A stretch of 64,000 nucleotides of DNA, taken from NCBI RefSeq assembly GCF_003074055.1, contig NZ_CP029043.1:2348501-2412500 (forward strand), written 5' to 3'. The position numbers and the translations under genes are program-made. Positions 17,024-26,101 of this stretch are shown piece after piece (the stretch's first letter is position 1; each line of letters starts with the position of its first letter). This DNA comes from Streptomyces nigra (lineage in GTDB: Bacteria > Actinomycetota > Actinomycetes > Streptomycetales > Streptomycetaceae). Under the pieces are notes generated by a model. That model was not told the DNA's origin. It did not search any database and was given only the letters and a program-made list of their open reading frames with translations.

Positions 17024-17836
17024 ATGCGCCAGTACTCCCCGGACCTGACCCCGCCCTGGAAGAAGCCCACGTCCGTGCCCGAGGTCCCGGCGGAGCCGGG
17101 CCTGGTGGTCGAGGAGCCCGGTACGGGCTTCTGCGGCGCGGTGATCCGCTGCGAGGCGGGCACGGTCACCCTGGAGGACCGCTTCGGCAAGCACCGGGTG
17201 TTCCCGCTGGAGCCCCGGGGCTTTCTGCTGGAGGACCGCGTGGTCACCCTGGTGAGGCCGGCGGCGGGCCCGGCCCGCCCGGCACGCACGGCGTCCGGCT
17301 CCGTGGCGGTCCCCGGCGCGCGGGCGCGGGTGGCCCGGGCGGGGCGCATCTATGTGGAGGGCCGGCACGACGCCGAGCTGGTCGAGAAGGTGTGGGGCGA
17401 CGACCTGCGCATCGAGGGCGTGGTCGTGGAGTACCTGGAGGGCGTCGACGACCTGCCGTCGATCGTGGCGGACTTCGCGCCCGGCCCCGACGCGCGGCTG
17501 GGCGTCCTGGTGGACCCCCTGGAGCCGGGCTCGAAGGAGTGGCGGATCGCACAGGCGGTGACCAGCGAGCACGCGCTGGTCGTCGGCCACCCGTACATCG
17601 ACATCTGGGAGGCCGTGAAGCCCTCGTCCCTGGGCATCGAGTCCTGGCCCCGGGTCCCGCACGGCCAGGACTGGAAGAAGGGCGTCTGCCGCGCCCTGGG
17701 CTGGCCGCCGGACAACACCGGCGCGGTCTGGCAGGCCATCCTGAAACGGGTCGGCTCCTACAAGGACCTGGAACCGGAGCTGCTGGGCCGCGTGGAGGAA
17801 CTGATCGACTTCGTCACGGCGGGCGGCGGCGACTGA
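17024..17836 (+). CDS. DUF3097 family protein
   Basis: A 270-residue actinobacterial conserved protein of unknown function. The recognisable parts are the N-terminal MRQYSPDLTPPWKKPTSVPEV, a small beta-rich domain around GFCGAVIRCEAGTVTLEDR, and a C-terminal part GRIYVEGRHDAELVEKVWG. The last part resembles the TOPRIM-like start of primase/RNase M5 proteins (E-G followed later by D-P in GVLVDPLEPGSKE). The first ATG after the MBL gene is used. A catalytic role is an inference from the E-G...D-x pattern only. Confidence 0.82.
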   Translation: MRQYSPDLTPPWKKPTSVPEVPAEPGLVVEEPGTGFCGAVIRCEAGTVTLEDRFGKHRVFPLEPRGFLLEDRVVTLVRPAAGPARPARTASGSVAVPGARARVARAGRIYVEGRHDAELVEKVWGDDLRIEGVVVEYLEGVDDLPSIVADFAPGPDARLGVLVDPLEPGSKEWRIAQAVTSEHALVVGHPYIDIWEAVKPSSLGIESWPRVPHGQDWKKGVCRALGWPPDNTGAVWQAILKRVGSYKDLEPELLGRVEELIDFVTAGGGD

Positions 17837-17864
17837 CACCGGGTTCGGGAACTCGCCGGAGGGG

Positions 17865-19106
17865 TCAGTCCACCAGGTCCCGGACCACCGCGTCGGCCAG
17901 CAGCCGTCCTCGCAGGGTGAGGACCGCCCGCCCCTCCGCGTACGGCTCTTCCTTCAGCAGCCCTTCCTTCAGCGCCCGCCGCGAAGCCGCCAGGCCCTGC
18001 TCGCGCAGCAGGTCCAGGGGGGCGCCCTCGCGGAGTCTCAGTTCCAGGAGGATGCCTTCGACCCTTCTGTCCTCCTCGGACAGCAGCTCGCGGCCGGCGC
18101 CCGGGGAGCGGCCCTCCGCCAGGGCGGCCGCGTATGCGCCGGGGTGCTTGACGTTCCACCAGCGCACGCCGCCTACGTGGGAGTGGGCGCCCGGACCCGC
18201 GCCCCACCAGTCGGCGCCGCGCCAGTACAACTCGTTGTGCAGGCAGCGGCCCGCCTCGGAGGTCGCCCAGTTCGAGACCTCGTACCAGGCGTAGCCCGCC
18301 TCGGACAGGACGGACTCGGCGATCAGATAGCGGTCGGCGTGGACGTCGTCGTCGGTCATCGGGACCTCGCCGCGGCGGATGCGCCGGGCCAGCTGGGTGC
18401 CCTCCTCGACGATCAGGGCGTACGCCGACACATGGTCGGGCCCGGCGCCGATCGCCGCCTCCAGGGACGCCCGCCAGTCGTCGTCCGACTCGCCCGGGGT
18501 GCCGTAGATCAGGTCCAGGTTCACATGGTCGAAGCCGGCCGCGCGGGCCTCGGCGACACAGGCCTCGGGGCGGCCGGGGGTGTGCGTGCGGTCGAGGATC
18601 TTCAGGACGTGCTGCCTGGCGCTCTGCATGCCGAACGAGATCCGGTTGAAGCCGCCCTCGCGGAGCGTGGCCAGATAGGCCGGGTCGACCGACTCCGGGT
18701 TGGCCTCGGTGGTGATCTCCGCGTCCGGCGCCAGCCCGAACTCGTCGCGGATCGCCCCCAGCATCCGTACGAGGTCGCCGGCGGCCAGCAGGGTGGGCGT
18801 ACCGCCGCCGACGAAGACCGTGCGGACCTCGCGCGGGTCGTCGCCGAGCACCTTGCGGGCCAGACGGATCTCGTCGACGAGGGTCTCGGCGTAGTTGTCC
18901 CGGGACGCCAGGACGCCGCCGCTGCCGCGCAGCTCGGTCGCCGTGTAGGTGTTGAAGTCGCAGTAGCCGCAGCGGGTCGCGCAGTACGGGACGTGCAGAT
19001 AGAAACCGAGGGGGCGGTCGGCCGCGCCGGTGAGCGCGTGCGCGGGCAGCGCGCCGTCGGCGGGGACGGGCTCGCCGTCGGGGAGTGCGGAGGGCATGGG
19101 CTCCAT
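17865..19106 (-). CDS. hemW: HemW-type radical SAM haem chaperone
   Basis: A 413-residue radical SAM protein with the [4Fe-4S] motif C42-x3-C46-x2-C49 in YLHVPYCATRCGYCDF. The residue two after the third cysteine is Phe, not the fourth Cys found in oxygen-independent coproporphyrinogen III oxidase HemN. This places it with HemW, now regarded as a haem chaperone delivering haem to membrane enzymes. Other landmarks are TVFVGGGTPTLL and SFGMQSARQHVLKILDRTH. Some databases still call it coproporphyrinogen III oxidase. It starts 18 bases upstream-strand of the phosphatase gene's stop side and may share its transcript. Confidence 0.92.
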   Translation of the reverse strand: MEPMPSALPDGEPVPADGALPAHALTGAADRPLGFYLHVPYCATRCGYCDFNTYTATELRGSGGVLASRDNYAETLVDEIRLARKVLGDDPREVRTVFVGGGTPTLLAAGDLVRMLGAIRDEFGLAPDAEITTEANPESVDPAYLATLREGGFNRISFGMQSARQHVLKILDRTHTPGRPEACVAEARAAGFDHVNLDLIYGTPGESDDDWRASLEAAIGAGPDHVSAYALIVEEGTQLARRIRRGEVPMTDDDVHADRYLIAESVLSEAGYAWYEVSNWATSEAGRCLHNELYWRGADWWGAGPGAHSHVGGVRWWNVKHPGAYAAALAEGRSPGAGRELLSEEDRRVEGILLELRLREGAPLDLLREQGLAASRRALKEGLLKEEPYAEGRAVLTLRGRLLADAVVRDLVD

Positions 19107-19124
19107 TGTCCCGCACCGCGCGCG

Positions 19125-21299
19125 CTACTCGGCCTGCAGCACCAGCAGGGCGAGATCGTCGTCCGGCGGGCGGCCGCCGAACTCGTGCACCAGCCTGCGG
19201 ATGCGTTCCGCGATCAGCTCGGCGTCCAGGCCCGCGCAGCCGGCCAGGGCGGTCGCGAGGCCGTCGCCGTCGTCGAACTGGCGGGAGCCGCTGCGCCGCT
19301 CCGTCACCCCGTCCGTCACACAGAGCAGGGTGTCTCCGGAGCGCAGCTCGAAGGTCTCGCTGGTGTAGGTGGCGTCCTCGAAGACGCCGAGCAGGGTCTG
19401 CGGCTGGGCGGCGGAGTGGACCTCGCCGTCCGCGCCGAGGAGGAGGGGCAGCGGGTGCCCGGCGGAGCCGAGCGTGCAGCGGACACCGCCCTGGAACGGG
19501 GTGAGCTCGCCGTACAGCAGGGACAGGAAGCGGGTCTGCGGGCCGTCGCCGGGCGCGACGGGTCCTACGAGGGCGCGGGCGGCGGCGTCGGCGGCCTCCG
19601 TGGCGTCGTCCAGGAGCAGCTGGTTGAGCCGGTCGAGGACATCGGCGACGCGGTAGCCCTCGCGGGCGAGCAGCCGCAGCCAGGGGCGGGCGATGCCGAT
19701 CACCACGGCCGCCTCGGGTCCCTTGCCCTGGACGTCGCCGATGGCGAAGCACCAGCGGCCGTCGCCGGCCGGGAAGAGGTCGTAGAAGTCGCCGCTCGGG
19801 CCGCCCTTGTCGCACGGCTCGTGGACCAGCGCGCTGGCCACGCCGGGGATCTTCGCGACGGCGCCGGGCAGCAGCCCGCGCTGGAGCACCCGGCTGATGG
19901 TGGCCTGCCGCGCGTACTGGCGGGCCGCGCCGATGGCGAGGGCCACCCGCCGGCCGAGGTCCTCCACGAGCCCGGTGATCTCGTCCGGGAAGCTCGTCAC
20001 GCCGGCCCGTCCGATGACCAGCGTGCCCAGCGGGCGGCCCCCGGCGATCAGGCGATAGGCGAGTGCGGTGCCCCGCGCGCCGCGGGCGCCGAGTGCCACG
20101 CCGGGCCAGGGGTGGGTGACGGGCCCGGTGCGGTGGTCGTCCGCCGGGCACGGGGGCTCCTTCTCCAGGGCGCGGCGCAGCTCCTCGATGTGGTTCTCCG
20201 AGGCGTGCCAGACGCGGGCGAGGCGGGGGCCGGTGCCGTCCACCGGGCCGCTCCCGCCGGAGCCGGGGTGTCCGTGGCCCCAGCGCCCGGCGACCTCGTC
20301 CTCCAGCCACACCGCGCACCAGTCGGCGAGCCGCGGCACGATCAACTGGCCGGCGAGCGCGGCGACCAGGTTCTCGTCGAGCTGCCCGGCGAGCAGGTCG
20401 GACGCCTCGGCGAGAAAGGACAGGGCGCCGCGGTCGAGCCAGTCCCGCTCCCGCTCCCCGCGATGGGGGTGCTCCCCGGGATGGCCCCCCGGATGGCCCC
20501 CGGGGTGGTCGCCGGCCGGATCGGGCGGTTCGGACGGGGGCGGCTCCGGCGCGAGGATCTCGGCGACACGCAACCCGTCGTCCGGCGTGTGCTCCCCCGT
20601 GCCGGGGCGCGAGCCGTCCCGATCCGCCAGGGGGTCCTCGGGGGGCAGCCTGGCCCACACGGTCTTGGCCCCGGTGCGGTAGGTGACGCCCCAGGACTCG
20701 GCGAGCCGGGCCACCAGACGCAGTCCGCGCCCGTGCTCCGGGGTGTCGTACGGCCCGTCGGGCTCCGTGTCGCGCGGGGCGCGCGAGGGGTGGCGGTCCT
20801 GGACCTCGACGACCAGGGCGCCGGTGTCCGGCTCCAGCCGGCAGGTGAGCTGGACGTCGGTGCCGGCGTGGACGACGGCGTTGGTGACGAGTTCGCTGAC
20901 GGCCAGGACGGCGTCCTGGGTCTGGCGCTCGCGGATGCGGTCCGCGCCGGGGAGGCCGGAGGACGCCCACTCGGTCAGGGCGGAGCGCAGGAAGGTGCGG
21001 GCGGTGCCCGGGGAGAGGGGGCTGCCGGGGAGGGTGGCGCGGGTCTCGGCGGTCGGTAAGGGGTGCGCGGGGGCGGCGGTCGGGCGTGCAGGGGCGTCCG
21101 TGCGATGCCCAGGGGCGTCCGTGCGGTGCGCGGGCGCGTCCGTAGGGTGCGCGGGCGCACCGACGCGCGGGCCTCCGTGCGCAGGCGCGCTCGGGGCGTG
21201 CGCGGGCGCGTCCTGGGCGCGAGGGGGCGCGTCCTCCCCGTGTGCGGGCGCATCAGAGGCACGGGTGACGGTCTCCCGTTGCACCGGAATGGCCCCCAT
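19125..21299 (-). CDS. SpoIIE-type PP2C phosphatase with ATPase and GAF-like domains
   Basis: A 724-residue signalling protein. Residues 1-75 are a low-complexity tail built of about nine 7-residue units of the type TDAPAHR. Residues about 85-215 form an anti-sigma-factor-like ATPase with N-box SELVTNAVVHAG and G-box HGRGLRLVARL. About 280-440 is a GAF-like sensor region. The C-terminal 260 residues are a PP2C/SpoIIE phosphatase with metal aspartates in SGDFYDLFP, DVQGKGPEAA, LCVTDGVTER and DDDLALLVL. Such proteins regulate sigma factors through anti-sigma/anti-anti-sigma phosphorylation. It is divergent from the hybrid kinase gene, which may share its signal. Partner proteins are unknown. 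Confidence 0.9.
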   Translation of the reverse strand: MGAIPVQRETVTRASDAPAHGEDAPPRAQDAPAHAPSAPAHGGPRVGAPAHPTDAPAHRTDAPGHRTDAPARPTAAPAHPLPTAETRATLPGSPLSPGTARTFLRSALTEWASSGLPGADRIRERQTQDAVLAVSELVTNAVVHAGTDVQLTCRLEPDTGALVVEVQDRHPSRAPRDTEPDGPYDTPEHGRGLRLVARLAESWGVTYRTGAKTVWARLPPEDPLADRDGSRPGTGEHTPDDGLRVAEILAPEPPPSEPPDPAGDHPGGHPGGHPGEHPHRGERERDWLDRGALSFLAEASDLLAGQLDENLVAALAGQLIVPRLADWCAVWLEDEVAGRWGHGHPGSGGSGPVDGTGPRLARVWHASENHIEELRRALEKEPPCPADDHRTGPVTHPWPGVALGARGARGTALAYRLIAGGRPLGTLVIGRAGVTSFPDEITGLVEDLGRRVALAIGAARQYARQATISRVLQRGLLPGAVAKIPGVASALVHEPCDKGGPSGDFYDLFPAGDGRWCFAIGDVQGKGPEAAVVIGIARPWLRLLAREGYRVADVLDRLNQLLLDDATEAADAAARALVGPVAPGDGPQTRFLSLLYGELTPFQGGVRCTLGSAGHPLPLLLGADGEVHSAAQPQTLLGVFEDATYTSETFELRSGDTLLCVTDGVTERRSGSRQFDDGDGLATALAGCAGLDAELIAERIRRLVHEFGGRPPDDDLALLVLQAE

Positions 21300-21401
21300 C
21301 GACAGCTCCCCGAGCAGTTCGAACGAATACGCCTCGGACGACGCCGACAGAGTGACAGACTGGCCGCGCCCATAAGCACCGAGTTACCGAAGTGGGCCGC
21401 C

Positions 21402-24400
21402 ATGAGTGAGAACCGTGCTACGCCTGTGCTCGAAGACGGACCGATTGACGGCCGAATTCGAGCGGCGGAGCTGCGCCCCCTGCTCGCCGCGATGACCGCG
21501 GCGCGCGACGGCGAATTCCGCAGGCTCCCCGAGACCGGGGACGGCATGGTGGCCGAACTGACCGCCGTCTTCAACCAGATCATGGACCGAAGCACCCACT
21601 TCAACGGGGAGATGCAGCGGGTCAAACGGGAGCTGGTGCGCTACGGCCGGCTCGACGAGCGGCTCTCGGCGAGCCCGGGCCAGGGCGACTGGACGACCCG
21701 CGTCGACGACGTCAACGTCGTCCTGGACGCCCTCGTGGCACCGGCCGCCAACGCGACCCGGGTGCTCGACGCGGTGGCGGGCGGCGACCTCACCCAGCGC
21801 GTCGACCTGCACGACGGCAGCCGCCAGTTGCGCGGCGATCTGCGCCGCCTCGGCCGAGCCGTGAACACGATGGTCGACCAGCTCTCCCTGTTCACCGGCG
21901 AGGTGACCCGGGTGGCCCGCGAGGTCGGCACCGAGGGCCGGCTCGGCGGCCGCGCCAAGGTCCGCCGATTGTCGGGCAGTTGGCGGGACGTCACCGAGGC
22001 GGTCAACACGATGGCATCCCGGCTGACGGCCCAGGTGCGGGACATCGCGCTGGTGACGACGGCGGTGGCACGGGGCGATCTGACCCGTACGGTCACCGTG
22101 GAGGCGACGGGCGAGCTGCTGGAACTGAAGCTGACGGTCAACACGATGGTCGAGCAGCTCTCCGCGTTCGCCGACGAGGTGACCCGGGTGGCCCGCGAGG
22201 TCGGCACCGAAGGTCAACTGGGCGGCCGGGCCCAGGTCCGGGGTGTCTCCGGGGTCTGGAAGGACCTCACCGACAACGTCAACTTCATGGCGTCGAACCT
22301 GACCTCGCAGGTCCGCAACATCGCCCAGGTCACCACCGCCGTCGCCAACGGCGACCTCAGCCAGAAGATCACCGTCGACGCCAAGGGCGAGATCCTGGAG
22401 CTGAAGTCGACGATCAACACCATGGTCGACCAGCTCTCCGCGTTCGCCGACGAGGTCACCCGCGTCGCCCGCGAGGTCGGCACCGAGGGCAACCTCGGCG
22501 GCCGGGCCCAGGTCCGCGGCGTCTCCGGCGTCTGGAAGGACCTCACCGACAACGTCAACTTCATGGCGGACAACCTCACTTCCCAGGTCCGCAACATCGC
22601 GCTGGTGTCCACCGCCGTCGCCCAGGGCGACCTCGGCAAGAAGATCACCGTGGAGGCGAAGGGGGAGATCCTGGAGCTGAAGTCGACGATCAACACCATG
22701 GTCGACCAGCTCTCCGCGTTCGCCGACGAGGTCACCCGCGTCGCCCGCGAGGTCGGCACCGAGGGCAACCTCGGCGGTCAGGCCCAGGTCCGCGGCGTCT
22801 CCGGCGTCTGGAAGGACCTCACCGACAACGTCAACTTCATGGCGCTGAACCTGACCTCGCAGGTCCGCAACATCGCCCAGGTGACGACGGCCGTCGCCAA
22901 CGGCGACCTGTCGAAGAAGATCACCGTGGACGCGCGCGGCGAGATCCTCGAACTCAAGGACACCGTCAACACGATGGTGCAGCAGCTACGGGCCTTCGCC
23001 GACGAGGTGACCCGGGTCGCCCGTGAGGTCGGCACCGACGGCCGGCTCGGCGGCCGGGCGCAGGTGCTGGGGGTCTCCGGCGTCTGGAAGGACCTCACCG
23101 ACAACGTCAACTCCATGGCGGACAACCTGACCTCCCAGGTCCGCAACATCGCCCAGGTCACCACCGCCGTCGCCAACGGCGACCTGTCGAAGAAGATCGA
23201 CGTCGACGCGCGCGGCGAGATCCTGGAGCTGAAGACCGCCATCAACACGATGGTCGACACCCTCTCCTCCTTCTCCTCCGAGGTCACGCGGGTGGCCCGC
23301 GAGGTCGGCTCGGCCGGACAGCTCGGCGGGCAGGCCCGGGTGGAGGGCGTGTACGGCACCTGGAAGCGGCTGACGACGAACGTCAACGAGCTCGCCTCGA
23401 ACCTCACCACCCAGGTCCGCGCGATCGCCGAGGTGGCCTCCGCCGTCGCGCAGGGCGACATGTCCCGGTCGATCACGGTCGAGGCGCGCGGCGAGGTCGC
23501 CGAGCTGAAGGACAACATCAACCTGATGGTGGCCAATCTGCGCGAGACGACCCGCGCCAAGGACTGGCTGGAGTCCAACCTGGCCCGGCTCGCCGCGCTG
23601 ATGCAGGGCCACCGCGATCTGATGGAGGTCGCCGACCTGCTGCTGCGCGAACTGACGCCGCTGGTCAACGCCCAGTACGGGGCGTTCTTCCTGGCCGACC
23701 CGGACGAGGAGGACGCAGCGCTGCCCACCACCGTGCCCGGCAAGGGGCTCGCGTTCATCGCCGGGTACGGCTCCGCCCAGGGCACCACGCTCGAGACCGG
23801 CGGCCTGCCGGTGCACGGGCTGGTCCGGCAGGCGGCCCGGGAGAAGAAGCGGATCCTGGTCGAGGAGGCCCCGCCGGACTACATCAGGATCGCGAGCGGG
23901 CTCGGCGAGGCCGCCCCCACCAGCGTCGTCATCATCCCGATCCTGTTCGAGGACAAGCTCCTCGGGGTGATCGAGCTGGCGTCGTTCTCCCGCTTCTCCG
24001 ATGTGCACCTGGCGTTCTTCGACCAGTTCGTGAACACCATCGCGGTCGCCATCAACACGATCATCGCCAACTCCCGTACGGAGTCGCTGCTCGGCGAGTC
24101 CCAACGGCTGGCCCGGCAGCTCCAGGAGCGCTCGGACGAACTGCAGATGCAGCAGGCGGAGCTCCAGCGCTCCAACGCCGAACTGGAGGAGAAGGCGGCC
24201 CTGCTGGCCACCAGCTCGCAGTACAAGTCGGAGTTCCTGGCGAACATGTCGCACGAGCTGCGCACCCCACTGAACTCGCTGCTGATCCTCGCCCGGCTGC
24301 TCTCCGACAACCCGGACGGGCGGCTGTCCGACCAGGAGGTGCAGTTCGCGACGACGATCCACCGCTCCGGCTCGGATCTGCTCCAGCTGATCAACGACAT

Positions 24401-25484
24401 CCTGGACCTGTCGAAGATCGAGGCGGGCCGGATGGACGTACGCCCGAAGCGGCTGCCTCTGATCAAGCTGCTGGACTACGTCCACGCCACGTTCCGCCCG
24501 CTCACCCTGGACCGAGGGCTCGCCTTCGAGGTGCGGGTCGGCGAGGACGTGCCGCGCGAGATGTACTCCGACGAGCAGCGCCTCCAGCAGATCCTGCGCA
24601 ACCTGCTGTCCAACGCGATCAAGTTCACCGCGTCCGGCAAGGTGGAGCTGCGGGTCGGCCGGGTACGCGATCCCGATGCCGACGGCGAGGAGATCATCGC
24701 GTTCGCGGTGACGGACACCGGCATCGGCATCGCCCCCGAGAAGCTGCCGGTGATCTTCGAGGCGTTCCAGCAGGCCGACGGCACCACCAACCGCAAGTAC
24801 GGCGGCACCGGGCTCGGCCTGTCCATCAGCCGGGAGATCGCGGGCCTGCTGGGCGGCCGTATCGTCGCCGAGAGCGAACCGGGGCGGGGCTCCACGTTCA
24901 CCCTGTACGTGCCGGTCGTCAGTCCCGGGCACTCCATGACCGGCGCGCTGGGCGAGCAGCGGCTGCCACCGGTGCCGCAGCAGCTGTCGGCGGAGCCGTT
25001 CGCGGCGCTCCACGAACCGGACGACTCCTGGCCGGCGCCGGCCAAGCTGGAGTCCTGGCAGACCGGCCGCCCGGGCCGGGTGCTGCCGGGCCGCAGGGTG
25101 CTGATCGTCGACGACGACATCCGCAACGTCTTCGCGCTCACCCATGTCCTGGGCCGGGTCGGCATGCCGGTGCTGTACGCGGAGAACGGCCGTGAGGGCA
25201 TCGAGACGCTGGAGCGCGCACCGGACGTCGAGCTGGTCCTGATGGACATCATGATGCCGGAGATGGACGGCTACGAGACGATCTCCGCCATCCGCCGCAC
25301 CCCGCGCTGGGCGGACCTGCCGATCGTCGCCCTGACCGCGAAGGCGATGCCCGGCGACCGGGAGAAGTCCATCGCGCGGGGCGCCAACGACTACGTACCG
25401 AAACCGGTGGACGTGGACCAGCTGCTCACCGTCGTCTGCGACCTCCTGGACCCCGAAGAGGTCCCGTCCACCATCACCGAATGA
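21402..25484 (+). CDS. Poly-HAMP hybrid histidine kinase
   Basis: A 1360-residue hybrid sensor kinase without evident transmembrane segments. Residues about 125-720 are a chain of HAMP-like units: six near-identical 92-residue repeats containing [31 protein letters not shown] and [10 protein letters not shown]. Each repeat appears to hold two HAMP modules. About 740-880 is a GAF domain, then a coiled coil ([18 protein letters not shown]). The HisKA phosphoacceptor is H951 in [11 protein letters not shown], followed by an HATPase with DTGIGI and [12 protein letters not shown]-terminal receiver has phosphoacceptor D1282 in [13 protein letters not shown]. The plan matches osmosensing group III fungal kinases and Streptomyces poly-HAMP kinases. 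The ATG at 21402 has only a weak ribosome site. Confidence 0.93.
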   Translation: MSENRATPVLEDGPIDGRIRAAELRPLLAAMTAARDGEFRRLPETGDGMVAELTAVFNQIMDRSTHFNGEMQRVKRELVRYGRLDERLSASPGQGDWTTRVDDVNVVLDALVAPAANATRVLDAVAGGDLTQRVDLHDGSRQLRGDLRRLGRAVNTMVDQLSLFTGEVTRVAREVGTEGRLGGRAKVRRLSGSWRDVTEAVNTMASRLTAQVRDIALVTTAVARGDLTRTVTVEATGELLELKLTVNTMVEQLSAFADEVTRVAREVGTEGQLGGRAQVRGVSGVWKDLTDNVNFMASNLTSQVRNIAQVTTAVANGDLSQKITVDAKGEILELKSTINTMVDQLSAFADEVTRVAREVGTEGNLGGRAQVRGVSGVWKDLTDNVNFMADNLTSQVRNIALVSTAVAQGDLGKKITVEAKGEILELKSTINTMVDQLSAFADEVTRVAREVGTEGNLGGQAQVRGVSGVWKDLTDNVNFMALNLTSQVRNIAQVTTAVANGDLSKKITVDARGEILELKDTVNTMVQQLRAFADEVTRVAREVGTDGRLGGRAQVLGVSGVWKDLTDNVNSMADNLTSQVRNIAQVTTAVANGDLSKKIDVDARGEILELKTAINTMVDTLSSFSSEVTRVAREVGSAGQLGGQARVEGVYGTWKRLTTNVNELASNLTTQVRAIAEVASAVAQGDMSRSITVEARGEVAELKDNINLMVANLRETTRAKDWLESNLARLAALMQGHRDLMEVADLLLRELTPLVNAQYGAFFLADPDEEDAALPTTVPGKGLAFIAGYGSAQGTTLETGGLPVHGLVRQAAREKKRILVEEAPPDYIRIASGLGEAAPTSVVIIPILFEDKLLGVIELASFSRFSDVHLAFFDQFVNTIAVAINTIIANSRTESLLGESQRLARQLQERSDELQMQQAELQRSNAELEEKAALLATSSQYKSEFLANMSHELRTPLNSLLILARLLSDNPDGRLSDQEVQFATTIHRSGSDLLQLINDILDLSKIEAGRMDVRPKRLPLIKLLDYVHATFRPLTLDRGLAFEVRVGEDVPREMYSDEQRLQQILRNLLSNAIKFTASGKVELRVGRVRDPDADGEEIIAFAVTDTGIGIAPEKLPVIFEAFQQADGTTNRKYGGTGLGLSISREIAGLLGGRIVAESEPGRGSTFTLYVPVVSPGHSMTGALGEQRLPPVPQQLSAEPFAALHEPDDSWPAPAKLESWQTGRPGRVLPGRRVLIVDDDIRNVFALTHVLGRVGMPVLYAENGREGIETLERAPDVELVLMDIMMPEMDGYETISAIRRTPRWADLPIVALTAKAMPGDREKSIARGANDYVPKPVDVDQLLTVVCDLLDPEEVPSTITE
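21900..23555 (+). repeat. Six tandem 276-bp repeats inside the hybrid kinase gene
   Basis: The codon run for [10 protein letters not shown] recurs at 21900, 22176, 22452, 22728, 23004 and 23280, exactly 276 bases apart. The middle copies are nearly identical at DNA level, implying recent duplication or gene conversion. Each unit encodes 92 residues (two HAMP-like modules). Confidence 0.92.
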
Positions 25485-25495
25485 GGCTTTTTCCC

Positions 25496-26071
25496 ATGAT
25501 CGCTGAGGCAACGGCCGACGAGCGCGCCGGCATCCTTCTGGTCGACGACATGGAGGACAACCTGATCGCCCTGGAGGCCGTGCTCGGGTCCCTCAACGAG
25601 CCTCTCGTCCGGGCGCGGTCGGGTGAGGAGGCGATGAAGGCGCTGCTGCGGCAGCGGTTCGCGCTGGTGCTGCTCGATGTGCGGATGCCGGGCATGGACG
25701 GGTTCGAGACCGCCGCGAACATCAAGCGGCTCGACCAGACCAAGGACGTCCCGATCATCTTCCTGACCGGCGCGGACGACGAGCCGGGCTTCGCGTTCCG
25801 CGGGTACGCCACGGGGGCCGCCGACTATGTGACGAAGCCGTTCGACCCATGGGTGCTGCGCGCCAAGGTCAGCGTGTTCCTGGAGCTGCACCGCAAGAAC
25901 CAGCAGCTGGCCCGGCTGCTGGCGCGCAGGCCGCCGCGCGCCACCGAGTTCCTCATACGCCTGGACGCCCTGGAGCGGGAACTGGACCGGCAGGACCCGC
26001 CGGACACCGCGACGCTGCGCGACCGGGTCCGGGAGCTGCGGGAGCTGGCGACCGGACCGCACGGCACCTGA
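25496..26071 (+). CDS. Stand-alone response regulator (receiver without DNA-binding domain)
   Basis: A 191-residue protein. Residues 10-125 are a CheY-like receiver with acidic pair DD in ILLVDDMEDN, phosphoacceptor D61 in LVLLDVRMPGMDG, Thr in FLTGADDE, and Lys in YVTKPFDPWVL. The C-terminal 65 residues are helical and charged (LARLLARRPPRATEFLIRLDALERELDR), not a known output domain. The ATG at 25496 is favoured by TGAGG ten bases before it; an ATG at 25481 overlapping the kinase stop is the alternative. Tight linkage suggests it receives phosphate from the hybrid kinase. Confidence 0.9.
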   Translation: MIAEATADERAGILLVDDMEDNLIALEAVLGSLNEPLVRARSGEEAMKALLRQRFALVLLDVRMPGMDGFETAANIKRLDQTKDVPIIFLTGADDEPGFAFRGYATGAADYVTKPFDPWVLRAKVSVFLELHRKNQQLARLLARRPPRATEFLIRLDALERELDRQDPPDTATLRDRVRELRELATGPHGT

Positions 26072-26088
26072 CGGGCGCCGTGCGGTCC
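26054..26088. terminator. Bidirectional hairpin between receiver and acyl-CoA ligase genes
   Basis: GGACCGCACGGC and GCCGTGCGGTCC form a perfect 12-bp stem with an 11-base loop that contains the receiver's stop codon. It lies between convergent genes and could terminate both. Confidence 0.6.
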
Positions 26089-26101
26089 CCCGCCGGAGGG
26101 G

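Noticed and set aside
17758-20970. Long minus-strand frame over hemW and the SpoIIE phosphatase
   Set aside because: It is the shifted frame of these genes, Arg/Pro/Gly-rich, with no motifs.
22986-25511. 841-codon frame opposite the hybrid kinase
   Set aside because: Antisense shadow of the repeat and kinase region; no ribosome site or domain.
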